From assembly GCA_050084515.1 (NCBI GenBank), contig CM114274.1, positions 22,692,001 to 22,756,000 of the forward strand: a stretch of DNA of 64,000 nucleotides, given 5' to 3'. The notes beneath the pieces are model-generated. The model was not told the origin of the DNA, did not search any database, and worked only from the letters and a program-made list of their open reading frames with translations. Both the position numbers and the translations under genes were made by a program. Shown here piece after piece: positions 22,122 through 37,895 of the stretch; position 1 is the stretch's first letter, and each line of letters opens with the position of its first letter. This stretch comes from Blasia pusilla. Lineage: Eukaryota > Marchantiophyta > Marchantiopsida > Blasiales.

Positions 22122-22625
22122 TTAAGTAGTGCCTGTCGTAGCCTTGCGACCATAGACCCCGTGCCCTGGTTGGATGGTGCTTGAGACTGGGATGGGTGTA
22201 GAGAGAGAAGCAAGTGAAGAAGGTACCATATGAGAGGAGGGAGACACTCTCATATAGTGTGAGGGCTGACCAAACAACGTGTTTGTGCGGAGCTTCCAAG
22301 TGTCAACCAAGAAACTCTTCACCACACTATCTACTTTACCTGATTGGGATCCCCAATAGACATTACTTACCAGTGCAACAGCTTTGGGCAATAAATCAAG
22401 GCTATTGAATGTGTTGAACAATTGTGGTGCTACCAGCTTAGCAATATCAGCATATGCTTTTGCTCTGTGTGTTGTGAATTTTGCGCAAGAGACCAAGTAA
22501 TGACTAGAGGTTTCGTCCCCATCGTCACACAAGGCGCAAGAGTTTAGTGGTGTTCCCATCCTGATTTTCTTATGGTTCAAGGGGATTGCCCCCGTCCTGA
22601 ACTTGAACTTGAGTCGGGTTCCCAA
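22122..22625 (-). pseudogene. LINE-B ORF2 C-terminal region with zinc motif
   Basis: The 167-residue frame starts at GTRLKFKFRTGAIPLN and contains CALCDDGDETSSHYLVSC, a C-x2-C...H...C element as found at LINE ORF2 C-termini. Then comes a VDTWKLRTNTLF segment also present in the fragment at 62.8 kb. It follows the thumb segment at 22858-23136 after a frameshift. Confidence 0.7.
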
Positions 22626-22857
22626 GCAAGGGGTTCCCCCATAAATAGTTCTTGATTCGCCCTCTCGGGATATACCGTCAAAAGAGAGAGGTCGACATCT
22701 TCATGGCTTCCTCCATGTTTGTTCGCTGTGAGCGTTTGCCCACGCTTTGGTTATGTATCCACAAATGCTTTCTCATCTTGCTCCCACATTCAGGCCTGCT
22801 GAGCTTGGATGCTTGTACAATCTCTTGAACCTTTTTCGCCCAAGATTTGGCCTGCTT

Positions 22858-23136
22858 TTACGGGCCTTCTTTGTTCCATGTTTTCCCCATCACCTCTTTA
22901 GGATAGCGATGGGAGTCCATTGTCTCCAGCTGCCTCCGCCATTTCAACTTGGCGATGTCACGTCTATCCTCCAAGGGTTCCACACCTAGTTCTGATCTCA
23001 CACCAATGCGGGCTGGTCGTGATGAAGTTGACATCATACCCGAAATGCCTTCACCGACTTCAAGCCTATCCCTTTGTTTGGTGTTGGCATCCCACACTGG
23101 TGCCCCGTATTCCAGCGAGGGACGAATGGTATGCAA
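22858..23136 (-). pseudogene. LINE-B ORF2 thumb/connection segment
   Basis: The 92-residue frame (IRPSLEYGAPVWD, RSELGVEPLEDRRDIAKLKWRRQL) is a standard post-RT segment of LINE ORF2. The intervening stretch to 23311 is frameshifted. Confidence 0.7.
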
Positions 23137-23311
23137 AATGACACACGCTTTACTTTACGATGTGATGTCTAAGATCTTTGAGGAATCTGGACAAACCGTT
23201 CACCTTCTTGTGGCCTTTCTCAGTAGTCTTCTTGATGTGTGCATCCCACATGCAATCTTATGAGAATTCTATGCCAGATAGGTGTAGGTAGCCACATGGG
23301 GGATCTCTTGG

Positions 23312-24305
23312 TCAACCCAGTACCACTGTTGGTCTTCCATTGAAAATCATCACACCGCACTTCAGTACATTTGCCTCCATGCCCCACATGTCACACCAGA
23401 TTTTGGTCAGGGAGATCATCTCTTGGAGTTTCTCTCCTGTTTCCTCGAGGCCACCAAAGTCATCAGCAAACATGAGGGCAACAATAGAGTTGTTGCCCAC
23501 CCGTATGCCTAGTCCACTATCCTCCATTTCTTCCCATAGGGAATTCATGAAAGCGTTGAAGAGGGTGGGGGAGATCGGGCATCCTTGAGCCATTCCTTGC
23601 TTGATGTCGAATGTCCCACTCTTTTGGCCATTCACCAGAACTCTACTCCTTGTGTTCTGGTACATCTTCTCCACCACCCTCCACATTTTCCCTCTCAGCC
23701 CCGCCTTCCACAGGCTATAAGAAAGCCCGTCATGCTATATAGTGTCGTATGCCTTCTTGAGGTCCAAGAAGAAGCAATAGGTGGGTTTCCCCTCTTTTTT
23801 CTACCCTGGATGATCTAATTGAAGGTGAAGATGTGGTCCACGCATCCTCGGGCTTGCCGGAAGCCAGCCTGGCCTTCCTTGATGACAAAATTCTCCTCCA
23901 GGTACATAGAGATCCTATTGTTGAGTATACGGCGAAGGAGCTTCCCGACTACACTAACAATGTAATACCCCTGTAGTTTCCAGGGTCTTCTCGCTCACCC
24001 TTCTTGAAGAGGTTCATGATGACTCCCATCCGCCATCTTTGTGGGATGACTTCTGCCCGCCAGACCAGGTTGAAGAGACTCACTAGAGAACGAGCCATAG
24101 CAACATCGCCATACTTCAACAACTCATTCACAAGCTCATCACCACCGCCTGCTTTGTGGTTCACAAGTTCTTTGATCGCTGCTCCCACCTCAGCCAGGGA
24201 GAACCAATCATTATATGGGTTGCCCAGCTCAACCTCATCATCTGCCTTCTCCCGTTGTATCTTAACAAAATCCTCCACCACCCTCTCGAAGTTCTCGCTC
24301 TTCAA
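23312..24305 (-). pseudogene. LINE-B ORF2 reverse transcriptase
   Basis: Two frames together give the RT. The first, 23949-24305, contains LVNHKAGGGDELVNELLK, VIPQRWRMGVI and NYRGITLL. The second, 23312-23686, contains GMAQGCPISPTLFNAFM and ALMFADDFGGL, the catalytic FADD box. Between them the FFLDLKKAYDT palm strand is readable at about 23730-23780 with stops nearby. The domain order is normal, but several frameshifts make it inactive. Confidence 0.8.
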
Positions 24306-24516
24306 GGGATGTCCGAAAGCGGGCTTCCGCCTAACTCCTTGTAATGGCCTTCCAACACATGTCGATCTTTTTTTGTGGTCACCATTCCACCGTCTTTTCT
24401 CTTCAAGGCCTTTACGTCATTTTTGTCCCTGGCCTTGCTCAATTTTTGCACTTCCATCCAGAACTTTTTCTGATTCTAAGTGAAATTCTCATTGATAGAT
24501 GAGTATGTGGCTTGGT

Positions 24517-24948
24517 TCATTTTCTTCTTGTGCATGCGTACGAGAAGATGGGTTTCCTTGCGTAGGGCCACATACTCTGCCCACAAGGATGCATCGTCCC
24601 TGGCTTTGGCACTTGTGACATACGCTTCCCTTCGTTTGGCAATGGCTGCCTTGAGTTCCAGGACCACCATTTGACGGCTCTGCCGCATATTATCAATTTC
24701 CTGCCGACAGCAATCTCGGCGGCATCTGTCACTCCACGCTCCCACCATGCAAGCACCATGTCCATAGTTGTTCTTGTGAACCCAAAGGTCTTGACGGTAG
24801 ATTCAATGAAAGTGTCAAATGCCAAGAGATTTTCTTCCAGCTTGCCAATGTACACCTTCTTGTTGCCCTCATCTTGGAAGTCCTCTATCCTCCATTTCTT
24901 GATCACCCTCTTCACTGGTTTGGTCGAGCATTTTAGCCTTTGCTGCAA
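24517..24948 (-). pseudogene. LINE-B ORF2 endonuclease-RT linker
   Basis: The 143-residue frame is rich in basic and aromatic residues and has no named domain. It sits where LINE ORF2 proteins carry the linker between nuclease and RT, and is continued by a frame at 24476-24748. Confidence 0.5.
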
Positions 24949-24950
24949 CT

Positions 24951-25247
24951 CTATCTTCCAATGTCTGTCGCATCCACTGTGATCTTCCCAGTGCGTATGT
25001 AGAGTTCCTCATCCACAGCTATGTAGTCCACAATGGAGCTCTCATTCTCCTTGAAGTTGACCCTAGTCCAAGCCGGGGATCCCACCTTATGCCTATCATT
25101 AAGTGCCATCATTTGAATTTCCCTCAACATCGTGATCATCCGTGTGCCATTGCCATTCACTCTCACATCTCCAAACATCCCGATCTCCGCTTGGGGATCG
25201 GTGCCTTGCCCCATCCAAGTGTTGAAGTCTCCCAGCAAGACCCGAGT
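24951..25247 (-). pseudogene. LINE-B endonuclease, C-terminal half
   Basis: Reading minus from the junction: VLLGDFNTWMGQ, then MMALNDRHKVGSPAWTRVNFKENESSIVDYIAVDEEL. These are the catalytic GDFN strand and the DYI segment of an exonuclease-endonuclease-phosphatase fold. The N-terminal half has been displaced to 29766-30135 by the LINE-A insertion. Confidence 0.8.
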
Positions 25248-25640
25248 TATACACACGAAGTTGTGAGAGATTTGAGTTTCTACTATTGTAGATTTGAGGA
25301 TTTCAGATCTGAATCTTGCCGAGGCCATAACTTTGAGGTGGAGTGTCAAATGAAGCTGATATTCAGAGGCAACGTGGAGTATAAGGAGGCGCCCTAGCCC
25401 TCAGAATTGCAAGCACACCCGAGTTATACACACGAAGTTGTGAGAGATTTGAGTTTCTGCTCTTGTAGATTTGAGGATTTCAGATCTGAATCTTGCCGAG
25501 GCCATAACTTTGAGGTGGAGTGTCATATGAAGCTGAGATTCGGAGGCAACGTGGAGTATAAGGAGGCGCCCTAGCCCTCAGAATTGCAAGCACAACCGAC
25601 TTCTAAAGCAGAAGTTGTGTGGTGTTGGAGATTTGATTAT
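25241..25640 (+). repeat. LINE-A 5' UTR: two 177-bp monomers plus a partial third
   Basis: CCCGAGTTATACACACGAAG begins at 25241 and again at 25418, and the third unit starts at about 25595, giving a 177-bp period. The first two units are almost identical. Tandem 5' monomers are used as stackable promoters by some L1 families (mouse L1 is the known example). A promoter role here is inference. Confidence 0.9.
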
Positions 25641-25672
25641 ACTTTCTAGGATGCAGTGAAGTCGAGTACAGG

Positions 25673-26429
25673 ATGACTACTCAAGACGAAATCTTGAATC
25701 TAGTGCAAGTCGTCTTGCACGAATTGGAAGAGCTTCGACAAGAATTCAAGGTGCAAACTTCTCAATTAAACCATGCACATATTCAAATCCGAGAGTTGAA
25801 GGTAACGCAAGAGGTTTTGAAGAAAGTGTTGAAAGATAGTTCTAGTGTGATGCTCGATCTTTCCAAATCCGTTGCGGATGTTCAAGAGAAGGCATCATCC
25901 TTGGTGACCACCCCCAATAGTTCAGGATTGCATGAGGTTGTTGAAACTTTAGAAGTGAAAATGAAATCTTATGCTGAAGCTACAAAGGTTGCTCATATCT
26001 CTTTCTGTCAAGAGCAAGAGATAGAAAAAGAAAACCAATTTTGCGCGTAGAAAGAATGTGAGAATCTCAGGTTTGCCGGAAACAGAGAGCGAAGAGGTGA
26101 AGAGTGTTGTCACCAAGTTCTTGGTTGATACACTTCATGTTCATAACCCAGACTTGGCTCAAGCTTTTTGCATTGGGATAACGGGCACACAACCTCGTGC
26201 CATTCTAGTCAAGTTTGTTGATCAAACTCAACGTGATACTGCCATGGCTAACAAGGCCATTCTCAAAGGACGAAGGATATGGTTGGATCCTGATCTCACT
26301 CCTCTACAAGTCGAAGCTAGGAGAAAAGAGCTTGCAAAGGTCAAAGAGGCTCAAGAAGCAGGTTTTATTGCTTATCTACGTGATGGGCGAGCAATTGTTA
26401 CCCAGAGAAAAAGAGAGTTATCAACCTAG
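25673..26429 (+). pseudogene. LINE-A ORF1 protein (coiled coil, RRM-like and C-terminal domain)
   Basis: The first frame, 25673-26050 (125 aa), begins MTTQDEILNLVQVVLHELEELRQEF and is a long amphipathic helix suited to trimerisation. The second, 26058-26429 (123 aa), has VRISGLPETESEEV, PRAILVKFVDQTQRDTAM and ILKGRRIWLDPDLTPLQVEARRKEL, resembling the RRM-like and C-terminal domains of L1 ORF1 nucleic-acid chaperones. A one-base shift near 26040 separates the frames, because the second can be read back through FARRKN. CCHC knuckles, common in plant L1 ORF1, are not seen. Confidence 0.75.
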
Positions 26430-26447
26430 CAATCCAAGAAGCTGAGA

Positions 26448-27420
26448 GTGCTGATGTGGAATATCCGAGGCCTTTCAACAACAAAGTATGTGAGTGCTCT
26501 ACCAATTTGGGAGATGGCGGATATTATCAATATTGTGGAGACTTGGGAACATGAGAGCAATACTATTGCAGAGATGCAAGGGTTTACTTTGGTGGGATCG
26601 ACATGGAATCAAACAAGGCAACGGGCAGGAAGGGGTTATGGCGGTATTGCTACTTTCATCAGGTCTCAATTTCTACCTCTCATTCATCTAGAAGATCAAG
26701 ATATCGGGGGCCAATATCATTGGCTACGTCTTGGTTTGGCTGGGGGATCTTATTGTTATTTGGCAGTTTGTTATTTTGCACCACTCTCCATGCCTATCTA
26801 CTCAACACGCACTCACAATCGAAGTCAACCGTTCCATCGACTTATTGGGGATGTTCTCAAATATCAAAGCAAAGGTGAAGTCTTTCTAGTTGAGATTTCA
26901 ATGCTCGCACATCGCATCGCCCAATTTACCCAATTCAGTGATTCCTTGATTTCTCCTATTCTCGAAGAATATGAGGATGGTTTGTGGTCTAGAATCTCTT
27001 CAGATCTTTCTACAAATCCTTTGACAGAGCATTTTTTAACCTTTGGAGCCACTTGTAATTTGAAAGTTCTTAATGGAACCTCTCATTTTCCCAACTCTCA
27101 CTCCAACACGTGTTTCTCTCTCTATCGGCGCTAGCACCATCGATTATCTTTCGCCCTCGCACGATAGCTCTCTTATCTCTAAATTTGATATTCTAGAACC
27201 TCACCAATCGGATCATGCACCTCTTTTGTTTACTCTCTCACTATCAAAGGCCATTCCTCTCTCGACATGTCAATCTATTTTAGCTTCTCCCAAGTTTCGC
27301 TTAGATCCTGGTAAAAAAGATCTTTATATGCTACATTTACAAGAACTCTTGACTCGCATTGTATGGAGCCCGGATCCAAACACGGCAAGTATGCAACGAA
27401 TTGCTCAAAAACAATGCATC
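26448..27420 (+). pseudogene. LINE-A ORF2 endonuclease and linker
   Basis: The domain begins MLMWNIRGLSTTKYV (the N-x-RG start of an apurinic-like endonuclease), followed by ETWEHESNT, RGYGGIATFI and YLAVCYFAP. The GDFN strand is lost by a one-base deletion at about 26890 (it reads VEISML, whereas the copy at 44.9 kb keeps VGDFNAH). After a second shift near 27120 the SIGASTIDYL and SDHAPLLFTL motifs follow in frame 27073-27423. The domain nicks target DNA in active elements but is dead here. Confidence 0.8.
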
Positions 27421-28612
27421 TAAGTTCTTTTTGCGCCACAGGGATAGAAGTGCTAGGAGGCTGCCTTGTAATGGGTGGTTTGACTCTGAATGCAAGCAAG
27501 CAAGGGCACGATCAGTTGATAAATCTTTGGATATCCCAAGTCGGCTTAATATGACGAGCCTTTACAAATACTTGGTGAAATCTAAGAAACGAGCTTTCTT
27601 GCGGCAGAAACAAGAGTCCTTGACAAGGGATCTACATGAGGCCCCCAAATCATTTTGGAGACGGTTAGTAGTACGGTCTTCAAAACCTATTCTTGATCCC
27701 AAATCTTTGATATATTTTGCCGAAAAGCTCTATTTCTTCCCCGATGCTACATCTATGCCACGTTGTGAAGGAATACCTAGCTTATTCTCTGAAGGAGAGG
27801 TGATGACTCAACTTAGAAGATTGGCGAATGATAAATGTGAGGAGTTGGATGGTCTTTCTATTGAACTTTTCAAGTGGGGAGGAGATTGCATTGGTCCGAT
27901 CCTCACCAAAGTATTGGGTGATGTTGCTATCTATGGTTTTCCTTCAACCTGGTCGCTACGGGAGATTGTTCCTATTCACAAATCAGGGAGGAAGGACTTG
28001 GTAACAAACTATCGCACTATCATGGTGGGTAGTGTTTTTGCCAAGTTGTTTGGGAAATTGGTGGAGTCGAAGTTGAGCACATGGACAGAGACTTTCCAAA
28101 AGAGAGCACGGGCCCAAGCTGGTTTTCGTCCAACATACAACACCATCGACCATATCTTGGCCTTGCGTGTTTTATGGGAGAAATCTAAGGGCAATGGAAA
28201 AGCTTTGTTTTGCGGCTTCATCGATTTCAAGAAAGCTTTTGATACTGTACCTCGCATGCTCTTATGGGAAAGGTTGCAAGCCATTGGAGTACCACCAAAT
28301 CTCCTAGCAGCAGTGGCCACGTTATACCATTCCGTTCGGGCCAAGATCAAAGGTTCACAAACTCAAGAGATCTTGAGTACCATTGGAGTCATTCAAGGTT
28401 GCCCTCTCTCCCCTACACTTTTTGGAGTTTTCATAGATGATATCGAAAAGTGGTTGGAGGAATGTGATAGTGAAGGTGTCAAGCTTGGGGAGTTTGTCAT
28501 CAAAGCTCTATTGTATGCAGATGATATCATATTACTAGCACGTGATGGCATTAGTTTACAAAAGCACCTCGACACTTTGGCAAGGTTTTGTACCCTAATC
28601 GATGGAGGTTAA
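27359..28612 (+). pseudogene. LINE-A ORF2 reverse transcriptase
   Basis: The 417-residue frame covers the linker and RT: EIVPIHKSGRKDLVTNYRTI, QAGFRPTYNTIDHILALR, FIDFKKAFDTVP (first catalytic Asp), VIQGCPLSPTLFGV and LLYADDIILLARDG (YADD box), all intact. A frameshift at about 28600 separates it from the thumb region in 28602-29414. Apart from that one event this RT looks functional in sequence. Confidence 0.85.
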
Positions 28613-29414
28613 TATGGAGAAGTCTAAAGTCATTATAGTGGGTACTAGATCCAAGTTCTCGTTCTTTTACAAAGGTCTACAATTAGAACAAGTGAAGAGT
28701 TACAAATATCTAGGCATCGATTTCTCTCATGACTTTAGTTGGGCACTTTGCGTGCAAAAGAGAGTAGAAGCTGGTTACAAAGCTCTATATTCATTTTTAA
28801 ACCGGTGTAGAAGAGCTCATCTTGTGTCTTGGAGTCTTAGGAAATTCTTATTTAAGAGCTTAATGTTGCCGGTGATCTTATATGGGACCCAAGTTTGGGG
28901 CCCTTGTTGTAAGAAGACAGGTTGGGAGCGCGTGGAAAGAGTGCAAAAGATCTTTCTACAAGAGGAATTGGGTGTAAGAAACCAAACTTCGTATGCTATT
29001 CCTCTTGCGGAAACAGGTTTTCTTCCTCTAGAAGCTGAAGCTCTTTACTTGACCATCACTTACATCGCAAGGGTGAGATCTCTTGATGTTTCTCGCCTCC
29101 CTCATCAAGCTTTGCGAGCCACACGTTCCATAGGGTGGATGGCGGATGTGGTGACTTGGTCTACAAAGTGGAATGTGGCGGAATGCGATTGGGACTTGAA
29201 ACCGATGGCCCTCCGTGAGCATCTACAGAAGCAATCTCTCAACATCATTTGGAGCAATCCGAGCATCAAAATGGAGTTTTATCAACTTCATGTTAATCCT
29301 ATGCTTGTATATTGTGAACAAGGATACCTACTTGCAAGGATCTCCACGTTCTTACGACATATTATCGCACGTCATAAAACTGGGTCACATAGGCTAGGAA
29401 TTGAGGAAGGATGA
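28602..29414 (+). pseudogene. LINE-A ORF2 thumb and C-terminal region
   Basis: The 270-residue frame contains MEVNMEKSKVIIVGTRSKF, the YKYLGIDFSHD block, VLPVILYGTQVWGP and TYIARVRSLDVSRLP. It stops at a TGA (29412-29414) where the copy at 47.4 kb has CGA, a single transition. Beyond it the frame continues through RICRLCAGEN..HVFVTCPRYEEI, the zinc-binding end of ORF2, to about 29640. Confidence 0.8.
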
Positions 29415-29765
29415 TGGTTTAAAATTGATAGAAGTGAACGAATTTGTAGGTTATGTGCCGGAGAAAATATTGAAGATGAAGAGCATGTGTTTGTTACATG
29501 TCCAAGGTATGAAGAAATTAGACTAGCTCATAAAATAGATGTGGAGAATTTCTATTCTTTACTACAGCTAGTGCCTTATGATTTAGGTTGTTATCTTAGG
29601 GACGTCATCATTCATCGCTCAAGTGCTCTAGGCTGTAGCTAGGAGAAGGTCTTAAGGATCTTTTTCAGGGTCAGTGAATGAATGACTTGTAATGTGTTTT
29701 TCAGCCTTTTGACCCTTTGGATCCCACGGGCTTGATCTATTTACCATTTACCATTTACCATTTGT

Positions 29766-30135
29766 TTGGAACCCAAGGCAATCAGTTTTCACACTATCAA
29801 ACGGTGCCTCTGTTACAACAGCAGATTCACTGTTTGTAGGCATGTTAATACACCCGATGTACATATCCCGCGAGTTGCACTCAGCACGGACTTTGACCCA
29901 TATGTTGTGTTCATACTCGAGCCCTGTGCTGATGATCTCACACCTGTCCACTATGAAGTCTCTGATGAAGAACCCGACACCCTTCATACCTCTGTTGTTG
30001 TCCGCCTGGGTCTTTGCATATCTTTCCAAACCATGCATAGTGTGGTACATGGGGTATCTCCATTAACTTGGTTTCCCAAGTTTCGACCCCGCATATATGT
30101 ATTTGATTTTTCAGCAAAACTTCAGCAACCTCCAT
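29766..30135 (-). pseudogene. LINE-B endonuclease, N-terminal half
   Basis: Minus-strand frames give LKNQIHICGVETWETK (the conserved ET helix of the nuclease) and GVGFFIRDFIVDRCEII, EYEHNIWVKVRAECN, MYIGCINMPT. The protein continues at 25247 across the inserted LINE-A. No clear target duplication was found at the two borders. Confidence 0.75.
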
Positions 30136-35601
<5,466 letters not shown>

Positions 35602-36102
35602 TGTCACGTCTTTTAGGATAGATCAGTGAGATCTAGAAGAGCGCCTTTGTGAGTAGTGTAGGACATGCTTAATAGGGCGAGGATGACTTGCTCAGGCCCC
35701 GGGAAACCTGAGAGAGCACGTTTCCCCTACGTTTTGGCTCATTTGGAGCCATATTGAAGAACTTACTATTTTAGGCAAATATCATTTTGAGTATATGATC
35801 AATTTCTATTTTTGGTAAGTGGCCCTTGACCTCCTACATTAGGCCAAGAGCCAAGGAGGTGACTTGGGAGCATAGGTTATCATGGAGAGAGCTTGGGAGA
35901 GGGGAGGGATATACCTCAAGGAGAGATAGCTTGAGAGCTCATTCTCTCTTTGTTGAAATACTTGGCATGAGGCGGCGCAGCTATGGTCTTGCTTCCCTTC
36001 TGTGTGTAACCCAAGCCTCTCATTAGGAGAGTGGGTTTGGTTTGACATTGAGAGACACATGTGAGAACTATAGTGTTGTGAGAGAGATTTGATCTTATTT
36101 TA
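35602..36102 (+). repeat. Terminal repeat A1 of copy P
   Basis: About 501 bp match A2 at 49646-50162 almost throughout (shared TTTGGCTCATTTGGAGCC, CCAAGAGCCAAGGAGGTGAC, GTGAGAGAGATTTGATC). It is not preceded by a B repeat, unlike A2. Similarity starts exactly at the TG terminus and ends at ATCTTATTTTA, after which internal sequence begins. Confidence 0.88.
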
Positions 36103-37895
36103 GAAAGAGAGAATGAGTGAGTTAGAGAGCTTCATGGGGGAGCTTGCTGGTCACTCGCTGGTTTTGTAGGTTGGGGATCGTATTCCCTGTTCAGTTGTTC
36201 ATGGGAGTGCTCACCAGAGCAAGAGCCGCTTACTTCTGATGTTTCCTTTGCCGATTTTTCGTGTAGCAAAGTGGCGCGCGGAAGCGCTGCCCAATTTTTT
36301 ATAGGGATTGACTATGGGGGCGGGTTGCCCCATGCACGTGCTCTCAGAAGCACCATGTAGCTTGTTGATTTGTGTTCTCACATGTTTTACATTTTCGTTG
36401 GGAGAAATCAACGCGGAAGCGCTGCCAAATTTTATGTAGGAGAAAGAGACATTGGGCTTTACAACAATCCCCGTCAATTTTTACTCAAATATTTTATTCC
36501 ATATTTTTTGATGTTGTCGTAGCTCTTCAAGCTGTGCAACAAACAGTGTGCAATTTGGAGTTGCAAGCAAAAAGTTATGATCAATCTTGCAAAACTGCCC
36601 TTGCTAGGCGATTTTTAGGGTTAAATTGTTCAAACCCTAAACCAGTCGCCGCACCGGCGGCGGCGGTTGCCGTCATAGTCACCATCAACGGTCTGCCGTC
36701 AATGGTCAACCGTCACCATCAATGGTTAACCGTCACCATCAACGGTCAATCGTCATCATTAACGGTCAACCGTCACCGTCAACCGTCCATCGCCGGCCAC
36801 TACCGTCGCCTAGCGCTGCTCAGAGCCGTGTTTGGCCGTTGTCCACTCTTTGGTTGCCATTGCCGCCATTACGGAGTGGAGGGTCTTCCACGACCACCCT
36901 TGATTCTGTGACTTGCGCCACCACCACGTACTGTGGTTTGGCCGCCACCGTCATCGCAGTTTCATCATCAACAAGTGATGGTAGGTGATCTCACCTTATG
37001 GTATTTGAATTTTCATTTCATGTTTCTATGTTGTGATTGGTAGCCGCTCGATGACGATTGAGTATCGTGCCGTGACGCCCGTAGCCGCAACGCATCGCCG
37101 ATTGCCGCGTCGTGCTGCTCTTGGCCGCACCGCACTGTCTCGATCGCAGAGCCGCTCCTTCACTAAGGAGCAGAACGTGTGAAATGCTAACTAAGGAGGG
37201 TATGCCGCCGAGTGCCGCACCCCATTCCCAAGTGCCATGTCGTTTGTAGCCGTTTCGTGCCGCTAGTGCCGCACCGGACCGTTCGACCTGCATCGCACAT
37301 CAAGGAGGTTTAGCAGCGTCAGTACAGGAGGAGTACGACTTGCCGATTTGAAGGAGTTGTCTTTACGACCGAGTTGGGGTCGAGATTTGCAGTTATTGAG
37401 AAGAGACATGGACATTATTATCAGGTTACCCATTCTGGTCTCTTACCCTACACGTGTGAGGGATTTCCGCATATTGGGAAGTTATTTGGGATATTGGGTT
37501 TAGTGTTGATGTTAGGAGTATCAATGATATATGGGTTTAGGGGACATAGACCTGTGTCGGATGTCCAAAGTTGAGGATGGTTTGTCGATGAGACGATAGA
37601 TCGGTTGATTTTCCGCACAACACACATCTTAATGAGAGAGTGCAGATTAAGTGCCGTATGTTTAGTTTGAGTGATTGAGGGATTACTCACGAGATTGAGA
37701 GTGATTGTGTGAGAGGGGCATGAGGGCCATCACGGCATCCTTTCAGGATTTTGAGAGGCGAGGTAGTGGACGTGAGAGTAGCTCTAGAGGGTTTACCCAG
37801 AGTGGTACGAGGTTTTGAGGGTCTCCGCATGAGAGACCACCTGATCTCCTTCTGTGTTGTCTTTAGACAAGGGGGAGCGTGTAGAGGAGTGTGTT
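36103..37895 (+). other. 5' leader of copy P
   Basis: No long gag frame is present before about 37.9 kb. The leader contains a GTCAACCGTCACCATCAACG-type short tandem repeat (36681-36792) and a GCCGC-rich stretch (37060-37270). Around 37425-37480 the order GGTTACCCATTCTGGTC..GAGGGATTTCCGC faintly resembles the antisense 5S-like segment in the leader of copy M. No standard tRNA primer site is evident after A1. Confidence 0.5.
36681..36792. repeat. Short tandem repeat in leader (CCGTCACCATCAACGGT type)
   Basis: At least five imperfect, roughly 18-24 bp units of GTCAACCGTCACCATCAA or close variants are arrayed here. They encode imperfect repeats in the spurious frames 36372-36911 and 36722-36988. 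Confidence 0.75.

Larger units (their letters stand above)
22090..25240 (-). mobile_element. LINE-B, main part (RT to 3' end), interrupted by LINE-A
   Basis: This is a second LINE family, unrelated in sequence to LINE-A, on the minus strand. Reading from 25247 leftwards: the end of the endonuclease with GDFNTW, an EN-RT linker, RT, thumb, a zinc-binding C-terminus and a 3' end near 22090. The missing N-terminal half of the endonuclease is found at 29766-30135 beyond the inserted LINE-A. A related 3' fragment lies at 62675-62990. Confidence 0.8.
25241..29765 (+). mobile_element. LINE-A, most complete copy (L1-like non-LTR retrotransposon)
   Basis: The element holds 5' monomers, ORF1 (25673-26429, frame broken once), ORF2 with endonuclease, RT, thumb and Cys-rich C-terminus (26448-29640), a 3' UTR and a terminal run of ATTTACC units instead of poly(A). 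It lies inside the endonuclease gene of LINE-B, whose reading resumes on the other side. The damage is limited to a handful of frameshifts and stops, so this is a fairly recent copy and a good reference for the family. Confidence 0.9.

Noticed and set aside
29738-29765. ATTTACC repeats as telomere-like sequence
   Set aside because: The usual plant telomere unit is TTTAGGG. The repeat here is only 2-3 units and always attached to the LINE-A 3' end, so it is an element tail.
36103-36150. tRNA primer binding site directly after A1 of copy P
   Set aside because: The sequence GAAAGAGAGAATGAGTGAG has no match that I recognise to common tRNA 3' ends; left unassigned.
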